From an archaeon (GTDB lineage: Archaea > Hydrothermarchaeota > Hydrothermarchaeia > Hydrothermarchaeales > JALUUU01): a stretch of DNA of 5,295 bases. The DNA lies in assembly GCA_027021185.1 (NCBI GenBank), contig JALUUU010000166.1, positions 1-5,295 of the forward strand, written 5' to 3'. Every line of letters starts with the position of its first letter. Position 1 is the stretch's first letter. The position numbers and the translations under genes were made by a program. Positions 1 to 5,294 of this stretch are shown here, piece after piece. Under the pieces are notes generated by a model, which was given only the letters and a program-made list of their open reading frames with translations, was not told the DNA's origin and did not search any database.

Positions 1-5
1 GGGCC

Positions 6-767
6 ATGGATGTCAGCGAGATCCTGACGGAGAAAATCGTTTCCATGGCGGCGAGGAAAAAACCAGAGGATGCTTTTGACGCTTGGAGCATTCTTAAGAG
101 CGGGGTGAGGCTCGACTTATCTCTGGTAGAGAAAAAGGCTTCTCAGCTGGGCATGGTTTTCTCGATGCCTGTGCCCCCGTTCTGTGATAGAGACGAGTAC
201 GAGAAGGCCCTCAAGAACACCCTGGCCTCTCTCCCGCCCTACGAGGAGGTGGTAAGGGATCTGGAGGGCTTCCTATCCAGAGAGAAACCCGCGGAGAAGA
301 CTGGAGAGGTGCCTAGGGGGGCGCCCAGGAAAGAGCGAGTCGAGGTTGTTGTTCCGCGGAGGGATTATAGGCTATGGCTGGGCCTTGTTTTGCTCTTGGG
401 GGGTTTGTTTGCCGTGACATATATCGTTATTCAGGAGGGCCAGAGGGAGGCCTTCACGGTGCTCTACTTCTCAGATCCCGTGGAGCCTGTTCTCGTTGAC
501 TGGGGAAACAAGGCTCTGTACGTCAATTTCACGGTGGAGAACCATGAGTACAGGGACATAGATTATCTCTACAGGGTCAGCCTTAGGTCAGCCGATGAAG
601 GCGTTCTTGCCGTTAGAGAGGGCGAAGTGGGTCTTGGGCACGGAGAAAACATCACAGTCTCGGAGGTGCTGCCCCTCAACGACACTAGGGGGGAAAGACT
701 TTACGTAGAGCTCTTCCTAAATAATACCGGCGATGCTTACAGGACGATATGGCAGAAAATAGAATGA
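6..767 (+). CDS. AbiEii-like C-terminal region fused to a membrane-anchored exported domain (5' partial)
   Basis: The frame is open to the left edge of the window, so the ATG at 6 may be internal and the real start lies upstream. Residues about 1-90 (EILTEKIVSMAARKKPEDAFDAW, a charged helix, then LPPYEEVVRDLEGFL) resemble the C-terminal end of AbiEii/DUF1814 nucleotidyltransferases, where a REI-AEK-RAL-RKKPRDLYDIW-type pattern is usual. The catalytic N-terminal half would be outside the window. Residues 93-120 form a charged, proline-containing linker. Residues 123-142 are a single hydrophobic span flanked by arginines on the inner side. Residues 148-253 are a beta-rich tail with four N-x-S/T sequons (N174, N215, N225, N239), which suggests it faces outside. 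The stop overlaps the start of a glycosyltransferase remnant in an ATGA, so the two were probably co-translated. The AbiEii resemblance comes from pattern recognition, not a search. If it is wrong, this is a membrane protein of unknown function. Confidence 0.75.
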   Translation: MDVSEILTEKIVSMAARKKPEDAFDAWSILKSGVRLDLSLVEKKASQLGMVFSMPVPPFCDRDEYEKALKNTLASLPPYEEVVRDLEGFLSREKPAEKTGEVPRGAPRKERVEVVVPRRDYRLWLGLVLLLGGLFAVTYIVIQEGQREAFTVLYFSDPVEPVLVDWGNKALYVNFTVENHEYRDIDYLYRVSLRSADEGVLAVREGEVGLGHGENITVSEVLPLNDTRGERLYVELFLNNTGDAYRTIWQKIE

Positions 768-1083
768 ATCAAACCAAAGTCAGCATTTTATTACACGCTT
801 GGAAGGAAGGGTCAAAGATTATTAGAGCCATTAAATCATTCCTTACTCTCACCTATCCAAAGGCTGAATTGATAGTCGTTGCAGGGGGAAATGAAATCTA
901 TAAGATGGCCAAAAAAGTTTGAAGGACGGGACATTAAGGTCCTCCTTCAAAGGAAATGAGTAAAAACAGAGCATTAACTTCAGCTCTCTCAATCCCGAAA
1001 GAAATGCGGTTGTTTCAACAGATGCTGATCACGTGATGAGTGATGGATGGCTTATCCATTTTTTAGACTATCCCCTATTTTAG
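764..1083 (+). pseudogene. Glycosyltransferase family 2, frameshifted N-terminal remnant
   Basis: The ATG at 764 overlaps the stop of the previous gene by four bases. The first frame reads VSILLHAWKEGSKIIRAIKS...LIVVAGGNE, the usual first beta-strand, helix and second strand of a GT-A family 2 glycosyltransferase, and ends at TGA 920-922. The reading continues one frame over from 918 (FEGRDIKVLLQRK), then in another from 956 (MSKNRALTSALS), and then from about 985 (NPERNAVVSTDADHVMSDGW). The last piece holds the metal-binding D-x-D motif (DAD, codons 1021-1029). The pieces join in the correct order of one protein, so this is one decayed gene with about three indels near 917, 955 and 990. The homology stops at about 1080, where the insertion sequence starts, and no C-terminal half is recognisable beyond the IS at 2307. 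It is likely inactive. It is AT-richer than the IS next to it. Confidence 0.75.
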
Positions 1084-1084
1084 G

Positions 1085-1102
1085 CTTTGGGATATAATTA
1101 TT
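1085..1102 (+). repeat. Left imperfect terminal inverted repeat
   Basis: CTTTGGGATATAATTATT here matches the reverse complement of 2286-2303 (CTTTGGGACAAAATTCAT) at 14 of 18 positions, with the first eight identical. Two more outer bases (GG) match if a one-base gap is allowed. It lies just outside the DUF2080 stop at 1105, as a terminal repeat should. Confidence 0.45.
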
Positions 1103-1104
1103 GG

Positions 1105-1263
1105 TTATTTTTTTAGCACTATTACGTATACTCTTTTGCCGATGTATTTCTTGGGGGCGTCTACTTTGCCGGAGTTGCCGAAGGGCGTCACCTTCTTCTC
1201 GTACACCGCCTCCACCTCGTCTGTCAGGGTGATCCTGTCTTTGATGATCTCAATCCTCCTCAT
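1105..1263 (-). CDS. DUF2080-family putative transposon-encoded protein (52 aa)
   Basis: This small minus-strand gene reads MRRIEIIKDRITLTDEVEAV, then YEKKVTPFGNSGKVDAPKKY, then IGKRVYVIVLKK and a TAA stop. The core VxPFGNSGKVxxPKxYxGKxVxV is what I recognise as DUF2080, a family of roughly 50-residue archaeal proteins found inside insertion sequences. The fold resembles an AbrB/SpoVT-type swapped-hairpin half (GNSGxVxxPKxxxGKxVxV), which suggests DNA binding, perhaps as a regulator of the transposase or its partner; that role is inferred. The frame is intact. The ATG at 1263 lacks a Shine-Dalgarno sequence and has an AT-rich TATA-like element about 25 bases upstream, which fits a leaderless transcript. 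It is divergent from the transposase, whose start is 57 bases away. Its intactness contrasts with the wrecked transposase. Confidence 0.8.
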   Translation of the reverse strand: MRRIEIIKDRITLTDEVEAVYEKKVTPFGNSGKVDAPKKYIGKRVYVIVLKK

Positions 1264-1267
1264 ACCA

Positions 1268-1293
1268 ATAAGTATATCCATGGATATATTTAT
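1268..1293. promoter_or_regulatory. Near-perfect 26-bp AT-rich palindrome with bidirectional TATA-like element
   Basis: Twelve of thirteen base pairs are symmetric around CCATGG (1278-1283); only 1272/1289 is mismatched. The inner 16 bases TATATCCATGGATATA are a perfect palindrome. The block sits in the 57-base gap between the divergent DUF2080 (start 1263) and transposase (start 1321) genes. The AT-rich stretch 1284-1296 is about 25-30 bases upstream of both starts, which is the archaeal TATA-to-start distance. It may therefore serve as a shared promoter, an operator for a dimeric regulator, or both. Function is inferred from position only. Confidence 0.5.
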
Positions 1294-1320
1294 ATGCTTT
1301 GTGGTGCAGATAACACCATC

Positions 1321-2289
1321 ATGCGCACTACCTCAGAGATAGCGCGGCAGATGGTTGAGGTACTGGAGGAGATAAGGGACGAGCTCCCCCCCGAGGAGGA
1401 GAAAGCCAGGTACCCCTTCACGGAGTTGGAGCGGAAGCGAAGAAAGGTGAAGGAGAGGCTGCGCGAACTGCCCAGGTATGTTGAAAGAGCTGTTGACATG
1501 ATCACGTTTGAGGATAAGGGGCTTGGCAGGCCCAGGAAGCTTGATCTGGTGTAGCGCACCATGCTCTTTCTCTTCGCCCGCCTCATGAACGAGAGCAACC
1601 GGGACGTTGAGGGTTTGCTGGAGCTCTTCGAGCCCCTTTGTTCGGCTTCACGGCGAGCTACAAGACCGTGGAGAGGCTCTACTCGGATGAGGAGGTCAAG
1701 CTCGTCCTCCATAACCTCTTCCTGCTCTTGCTCCGGGGATGAGGTAGTATCTGGAAACTTCGCCGGTGATGGTACCGGCTACTCCCTGAGTATTGAAAAA
1801 CACTACAGGACGAACCCCAAGAAGAAGGGCAAGGGCTATGACTATGTTATCAGGCTGATCGAAATAGAAACTGTGATGTACGTAGGGTTCGGGTACTCGA
1901 GGAAGTCTGAGATGGAAGCCTTCAACAGGGCCATGGGGATGGTTGAGAAGTTCGGGGTCGGCTTTGACTCCATCTCCTTGGACAGGTACTACAGCTCCAG
2001 GAAGGTTCTATGGATATTTGACCGGGAGGTGGCTGTTTACGTCATCCCCCGTAGGAACATCGTGCGGCTGGGCTTCGAATGGGTCAGGATCGTTAAGAGG
2101 ATTGTTGAGGTTCCGAGGGATTTTTTGAGGCGCTACTTCATGCGAAACCTCTGCGAGGCAGGTTTTTCGGCGGACAAGAGACGATTTGGCTGGCGTATAC
2201 GCTAGATAAGAGATGATCGGAAGGAGATGGACATGCTCTCTATAGCCTTATTGCACAACATCTTCACTGTGATGGCGAAGCCCGGATGA
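1321..2289 (+). pseudogene. ISA1214/IS4-type DDE transposase, inactivated
   Basis: The likely start is ATG 1321 (leaderless; an in-frame ATG at 1294 lies inside the TATA-like element). The conceptual protein of about 320 residues has a charged helical N-terminus, then GRPRKLDLV and NRDVEGLLELFEPL, then the catalytic core. The three acidic residues can be read: D in AGDGTG (codon 1768-1770), D in SLDRYYSS (1981-1983) and E in NLCEAGFSADK (2155-2157). The last lies in an exact Y-x2-R-x3-E-x6-K signature (YFMRNLCEAGFSADK), the hallmark of IS4-type DDE transposases. Four lesions are visible: TAG at 1552-1554, a frameshift at about 1640 (frame 1 to frame 3), a compensating extra G in the G-run 1735-1738, and TAG at 2203-2205. 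The original C-terminus (DRKEMDMLSIALLHNIFTV) ends at TGA 2287-2289. It is not functional as a single protein. Confidence 0.85.
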
Positions 2290-2303
2290 ATTTTGTCCCA
2301 AAG
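2285..2303 (-). repeat. Right imperfect terminal inverted repeat
   Basis: Read on the minus strand this begins CTTTGGGACAAAATTCAT, matching the left end at 1085-1102 in 14 of 18 positions. It overlaps the last codons of the transposase, as is common in compact insertion sequences. Confidence 0.45.
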
Positions 2304-2306
2304 TCC

Positions 2307-2464
2307 CATCTTTTAGAAAAAAATAAATATAAGCGGGGAGACGTCTTCATAGAAGATAATAGAATGATGGAGTTCCGGGACAGCGGTAGTAGGATACTTT
2401 AGAAGTGGCGGTAGGGTGAAGAGGTAGCGGAACTGGCTTAGGCTTGGGGGTATAATAACAGAAG
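2307..2464 (+). promoter_or_regulatory. Spacer with a TATA-like box upstream of the methyltransferase
   Basis: Just outside the IS is the A-rich AAATAAATATAAGC (2321-2334), a good match to an archaeal purine-rich BRE plus TATA box, though about 130 bases before the downstream ATG. A second weaker element, GGGGTATAATAAC, ends six bases before the start codon. One forward frame from about 2301 to 2464 gives peptide-like sequence broken by three TAG codons (2382-2384, 2394-2396 and 2418-2440 region) and could be a decayed gene, but I recognise no family. No intact gene is visible here. Confidence 0.3.
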
Positions 2465-3163
2465 ATGAAGAATTTAGTAAATCAATTACTAACTGAACAG
2501 TTTTCCCTTTACTACCAAGTCAGGGCTCCCATTGTGTATAAAATGCTTGCTTTAGAGGAGAAAGATAAAGTCTTGGAAATTGGTTGTCATCAGGGGGCCT
2601 GGAGCGTTAAACTTGGAGAAAAAGCAAAAATTCTTGTGGGGGTGGATATAAACTTTTGGGATTTATCTCAGGCTAGGAAAAACGTTTTTTCTCAGGGGTG
2701 TGGAAATGTGAGTCTTGTTTTGGCTTCTGCGGAGTTTTTGCCCTTTAAAAATGCGTCATTTAATAAGGTTTTAGGCGTGGACGTAATCGAGCATATTTTC
2801 GACGATAAAAAAGCAGTTTTGGAAACGAGCCGCGTACTAAAACCTAAAGGCAGGTTTGTGCTGACTACCTTGAAAGAGGTGAGAAGACACTATCTAAAAA
2901 GAATAGTTTTTGAAGACCATATACGGGAGTATTCCTGGAGTAAATTGGAAGCCATTTTTGCCGGATCCGGATTAAAGATAAAGGAGAAAGCAGAGTTTTA
3001 CAGGTTTTTCTCAACCATAGCTTGGGAAATCCGTGGCTTATTTTTCAAGTACAGAGTAGTACCTCACTTACTCGCCCCCTTCCTAGTGATACTTTCGAAA
3101 CTTGATTTTTTTCTGCCCAGCAGCGAGGGTAGGGGCATGGCGTTGATGGTTGAAAAGAGATAA
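2465..3163 (+). CDS. Class I SAM-dependent methyltransferase (Methyltransf_11 type)
   Basis: This intact 232-residue protein has the Rossmann-fold methyltransferase motifs in order. Motif I, VLEIGCHQG, is at 36-44. The acidic residue that binds the ribose of S-adenosylmethionine is D61 in VGVDIN. The motif before the adenine site is ASAEFLPF (87-94). GVDVIEHI (104-111) follows, then the strand/turn RVLKPKGRFVL (123-133). The C-terminal part (about 180-217) is rich in aromatic and hydrophobic residues and may touch the membrane. The acceptor cannot be told from sequence; nearby glycosyltransferases suggest a sugar or lipid-linked glycan. The ATG at 2465 is the first possible start because an in-frame TAA lies at 2456-2458. 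No strong Shine-Dalgarno sequence is visible. The gene is AT-richer, with many TTT/TTG/AAA codons, than the IS before it, which hints at a different origin. It stands alone on this strand. Confidence 0.88.
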   Translation: MKNLVNQLLTEQFSLYYQVRAPIVYKMLALEEKDKVLEIGCHQGAWSVKLGEKAKILVGVDINFWDLSQARKNVFSQGCGNVSLVLASAEFLPFKNASFNKVLGVDVIEHIFDDKKAVLETSRVLKPKGRFVLTTLKEVRRHYLKRIVFEDHIREYSWSKLEAIFAGSGLKIKEKAEFYRFFSTIAWEIRGLFFKYRVVPHLLAPFLVILSKLDFFLPSSEGRGMALMVEKR

Positions 3164-3194
3164 GCACCATACTGGTCGATGCGATATTTAGTTT

Positions 3195-3222
3195 CCTGGG
3201 TTCCTAGGTCTCCCTACTTTTT
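3195..3222 (+). terminator. Possible terminator after the methyltransferase
   Basis: CCTGG (3195-3199) can pair with CTAGG (3204-3208), including one G-T pair, around a GTTC loop. A run of five T follows at 3218-3222. It lies 31 bases after the methyltransferase stop. The stem is short, but U-rich tracts are the main archaeal termination signal. Confidence 0.3.
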
Positions 3223-3514
3223 AGGAAAGGGATGAATTGGAGCATTGGTTGTCTGGGTTGGTTGGGGCGTCACCGTCTTGGTTTTGGAGTTTGGTTTGTG
3301 TCATGTTTATTTCTTCTTTGTGTGTGTTGGCGTTATTGTGTCTCGGATCTGGTATGGTGTTTTTAAGATGCGGGCGGTAGGAAGTTCCGTAATGTGTACC
3401 GGGGTAGGATATAGCGTAGGTTTTGGGGTTTATTGTTGTGGAATGGCGGCTTTTTTTTATGAAAGCGTTGGCAGCATTATTACCTGAATTACACATTTTT
3501 TAGTAACTAGGTCG
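3223..3514. other. Gene-free stretch with strong G+T strand bias
   Basis: About three quarters of the + strand bases between 3241 and 3480 are G or T, with runs such as GGTTGGTTGGGG and TGTGTGTTGG. Open frames exist on both strands (hydrophobic on +, Asn/Thr/Pro-rich on -). They look like products of this bias: neither has recognisable motifs or a ribosome binding site, and they overlap almost entirely. It lies between the methyltransferase and the broken end of the IS110 transposase, where the rest of that transposase would be expected, yet I cannot align it to an IS110 C-terminus. Confidence 0.5.
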
Positions 3515-3736
3515 TCAGTTGCATTGGCGCGTGGTTTTCTCCGTGGCCTCCATGGCGAAGATGGGTTTGGCGTCTTGTTTGGACGCGGCGTGGCATGTCT
3601 TCTCCGGTATCTGCTCTATGTCATGTAGGTCCGCGTCGAAGGTGATGGGCGTTAGCAGTGTGTTGCCTGCCCTGTCTTTCATCTCTGCCATGTGCTTCTC
3701 CTTTGCTGCATCTATTCCTACGTATATGAAGCGCAT
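3515..3736 (-). pseudogene. IS110-family (DEDD) transposase, N-terminal remnant
   Basis: The minus-strand reading MRFIYVGIDAAKEKHMAEMK, then DRAGNTLLTPITF, then PIFAMEAT is the start of the RuvC-like DEDD domain of IS110-type transposases/recombinases. These proteins use a bridge RNA to join donor and target DNA. The first catalytic aspartate (D9 in GIDAAK) and the glutamate (E63 in AMEAT) are present. After residue 65 (about position 3542) the family pattern, normally a glycine and tyrosine, is lost, and the frame ends eight codons later at TGA. The remaining two aspartates and the serine-bearing Tnp20 domain (a full protein is usually 320-420 residues) are missing. A good Shine-Dalgarno sequence GGAGGT (complement of 3745-3750) lies eight bases before the ATG. 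The remnant cannot be active. Confidence 0.8.
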
Positions 3737-3737
3737 T

Positions 3738-3774
3738 CCTCTCTACCTCCGAAAGTTTTAAGCAGGCTGAGAGG
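3738..3774 (-). promoter_or_regulatory. Stem-loop holding the Shine-Dalgarno of the IS110 gene
   Basis: On the minus strand CCTCTC (complement of 3769-3774) pairs perfectly with GAGAGG (complement of 3738-3743), ending one base before the ATG. The GGAGGT ribosome binding site lies inside the loop near the closing stem. Such a structure could limit translation of the transposase; that effect is inferred. Confidence 0.35.
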
Positions 3775-3775
3775 C

Positions 3776-3955
3776 TATCCTCTTATTGTCTATGCGAGGA
3801 TGAAAACCCGTCCTTTATGCATGGGGTAAGTCGCTGTATGCTTATTCCCATAGGTCGCATAGGATGGGGGCGGATTACTATTCTGCTGGGACTGGAAGCC
3901 TCAGGTTCACGTAGACGCCGTCCCCCTCAGCCTATGGTCATCGAGGCGCTGCCTC
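3776..3955 (-). ncRNA. Candidate IS110 bridge RNA region (multi-stem-loop)
   Basis: The region directly upstream of the IS110 start is non-coding and folds repeatedly. In transcription order: a perfect GAGGC/GCCTC hairpin with a three-base loop (3955-3943); a long stem in which CCTATG (3931-3936) pairs with CATAGG (3858-3863) and the segment 3918-3928 pairs with 3863-3873 through five G-C pairs plus CCG/CGG with single-base bulges, closing a ~44-base loop (3874-3917); a GCAT(A)C-type hairpin (3841-3819); and a perfect ATCCTC/GAGGAT hairpin with a 13-base loop (3801-3777). IS110 elements are known to encode their bridge RNA in the non-coding end upstream of the transposase, with a 5' hairpin followed by two large looped stems that read target and donor. 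Position and architecture fit. Expression and loop-to-end pairing were not tested. CATAGG occurs twice (3849-3854 and 3858-3863), so a competing pairing is possible. Confidence 0.5.
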
Positions 3956-3976
3956 AAAATAAGTGTTTACACAAGT

Positions 3977-4999
3977 TCACATAATATTCCTCAAAGCATT
4001 TTTCAGTTTCCTGGGCATGAAAAAAAGGAAATCTTTCTTCCTCGGGTATCGGGCCAGGATCTCTAGGAAGTCCGGTATTTTTTTTCTCTGAAGCAGATAA
4101 GCCATGTATATCCATGCCTTGTCGAAGGCGGCTCTCTCGATTTTTTGTTTATCGATATTTAGGGATGATGGAAGGCCTGTTATAAGTTTCTGATTTACTT
4201 CAAATAATGTCAGCAGAGTTTTCTTTATCGTCTCCATGTCCATGGTGGCGAGGTATTCGTAGTTCCAGAGAGCTCTTAGACATTCCTCACCTGCAGGCCT
4301 TGATAAGAGCTCCGTAATATTTTTTGAGGATGTTTTGTATGCGAAGTTGTCTTGTTCCGCTCTGAATCTCTGGGATATGTTTGTCTCCTGTTTTCTCCAT
4401 TTAACTAGGACCTCTTTTATGATTTCTACTCTTGCTGCTCGGGACAGCTTAAACCAAAGAGCATAGTCTTGAGCCCTTTTGTAGCTGGGGTATCCTCCAA
4501 GTTTCAGCACGAGTTTACTATCGTAGAAAGCCGTTGAGTGTCCGAGGCAGTTGTAGAAAGTTAGAGTATAATAGATGTCCTCGTATTCGAAGTCTGGTCT
4601 GTGGGTAGACACTGTTTCTCCCCGATCGTTTATTATGTCATACCAGGAGGTTACCAATCCGGTGTTTTTGTGTTCGGCGATGCAGGCAAGTTGTTTCTCT
4701 AGTCGTTGGGGCAGGGATATGTCATCGGCGTCCATCCTGGCTATGTAGGTCCCCTGGGCGAGTTTTAGCCCCTTGTTGAGAGAGGCTGTGACCCCCATGT
4801 TCTTCTCGTTGTCTATTAGTCGAATCCTGGGATCGTCGTATGATCCTATGATATCCCTGCTGCTGTCTGTAGAGGCGTCATTGATGATTAGAAACTCAAA
4901 GTCCTCGTAGGTTTGGTTTAGAACGCTCTCGATGGCCTCCCTCAGGAACTTTTCTCCGTTGTATACCGGCATCAAGACGGTGATCGGCTTTCTGGACAT
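3977..4999 (-). CDS. Glycosyltransferase family 2
   Basis: This complete 340-residue GT-A glycosyltransferase transfers a sugar from a nucleotide-sugar donor, probably onto a cell-surface glycan. Visible motifs are PVYNG (11-15), the nucleotide-binding region IINDASTDSS (38-47), NMGVTASLNKGL (67-78), the metal-binding DADD (90-93) with the following ISLPQRLEKQ, GHSTAFYD (153-160), GGYP (168-171), and the probable catalytic aspartate in AQDYALWFKL (D178). The C-terminal 140 residues are helical and basic, with no membrane span evident. I chose the ATG at 4999 (MSRKPITVLMPVYNG) because it places the first beta-strand at the usual position and lies four bases after the upstream stop. A longer frame to 5113 would overlap the neighbouring methyltransferase and adds an unlikely leader. 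It is co-transcribed with the methyltransferase upstream. The sugar and acceptor are unknown. Confidence 0.93.
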   Translation of the reverse strand: MSRKPITVLMPVYNGEKFLREAIESVLNQTYEDFEFLIINDASTDSSRDIIGSYDDPRIRLIDNEKNMGVTASLNKGLKLAQGTYIARMDADDISLPQRLEKQLACIAEHKNTGLVTSWYDIINDRGETVSTHRPDFEYEDIYYTLTFYNCLGHSTAFYDSKLVLKLGGYPSYKRAQDYALWFKLSRAARVEIIKEVLVKWRKQETNISQRFRAEQDNFAYKTSSKNITELLSRPAGEECLRALWNYEYLATMDMETIKKTLLTLFEVNQKLITGLPSSLNIDKQKIERAAFDKAWIYMAYLLQRKKIPDFLEILARYPRKKDFLFFMPRKLKNALRNIM

Positions 5000-5003
5000 T
5001 TTT

Positions 5004-5294
5004 CTACTCAATTTTTGCCACGGCCCAGATTTCTCCCCACCGCACTTCATATGCCTCGGTTCTAAGCCCTGTCTGGTGCAGTTCGTTAAAGAACTCTTCT
5101 TGAGTGTATTCAATGCGATGGGTGGGGTCTAGCCTGTAATCCACTCCGAGTTCCTTCTTAAGGGGTACCCGCCAGTCCCTTTCAAAAATCGGGACCCTGA
5201 TTAAATACTTCGACGGGGAGATCCTTTCTTTTAAGAGCTTGAGAAATTTAGTCCTGTCATCAAGGTGCTCAAGGACGTTGGATAGTACCACCAC
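5004..5294 (-). CDS. Class I SAM-dependent methyltransferase, C-terminal part (cut by window edge)
   Basis: Ninety-six residues are visible; the gene runs off the right edge, so the GTG read first is probably an internal valine. VVVLSNVLEHLDD matches the post-motif strand of Methyltransf_11/23 proteins (normally FDxVxxxxVLEHL). It is followed by RISPSKYLIRVPIF, where the strand after the LKPGG-type turn is expected. The C-terminal HRIEYTQEEFFNELHQTGL and RWGEIWAVAKI are like the ends of methyltransferases in surface-glycan clusters. Motif I and the SAM-binding acidic residue would be outside the window. The stop TAG (5004-5006) is four bases from the glycosyltransferase start, so the two form an operon, with this gene first. 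The substrate is unknown, probably a sugar of the same glycan. Confidence 0.85.
   Translation of the reverse strand: MVVLSNVLEHLDDRTKFLKLLKERISPSKYLIRVPIFERDWRVPLKKELGVDYRLDPTHRIEYTQEEFFNELHQTGLRTEAYEVRWGEIWAVAKIE

Larger units (their letters stand above)
1083..2306 (+). mobile_element. ISA1214-like archaeal insertion sequence, decayed (~1.22 kb)
   Basis: The element carries two divergent genes: a DUF2080 small protein (minus) and a DDE transposase (plus, inactivated). The ends are set by imperfect inverted repeats: CTTTGGGA plus an AT-rich stretch at 1085-1102 against the complement of 2285-2303. The length of about 1.22 kb and the two-gene layout match what is known of the ISA1214 group first named in Archaeoglobus fulgidus. 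That assignment is from memory of the family and was not searched. The exact ends could be off by several bases. The element lies just where a glycosyltransferase gene breaks off, so its insertion probably helped destroy that gene. Confidence 0.6.

Noticed and set aside
1136..1342. 68-residue plus-strand open frame
   Set aside because: It is the antisense shadow of the DUF2080 gene, which has a recognisable family pattern on the other strand.
1290..1712. 140-residue minus-strand open frame, Ser/Arg-rich
   Set aside because: Antisense to the transposase, whose motifs are clear on the plus strand.
1552..2205. TAG read as pyrrolysine in the transposase
   Set aside because: Two frameshifts in the same gene show ordinary decay, and TAG at 5004-5006 is a sensible stop four bases before the next start. 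No pyrrolysine genes are in the window.
1056..2317. CCATTTTTTAGA (1056-1067) and CCATCTTTTAGA (2306-2317) as the IS target duplication
   Set aside because: They match at 11 of 12 bases but lie at very unequal distances (17 and 3 bases) from the inverted-repeat cores, and both are T-rich, so chance is likely.
3245..3487. 80-residue plus-strand hydrophobic frame as a small membrane protein
   Set aside because: The hydrophobicity follows from the G+T-rich composition (Val, Gly, Phe, Trp, Cys codons); no ribosome binding site or conserved pattern is seen.
3221..3496. 91-residue minus-strand Asn/Thr-rich frame as the C-terminus of the IS110 transposase
   Set aside because: I looked for the G-IGP...RRG-S and RGK-K-A-VAVARK-type patterns of IS110 C-termini and found none; the composition reflects the G+T bias of the opposite strand.
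5000..5113. 38-residue N-terminal extension of the glycosyltransferase
   Set aside because: It overlaps the end of the upstream methyltransferase in another frame, and the GT2 fold starts naturally at the ATG at 4999.
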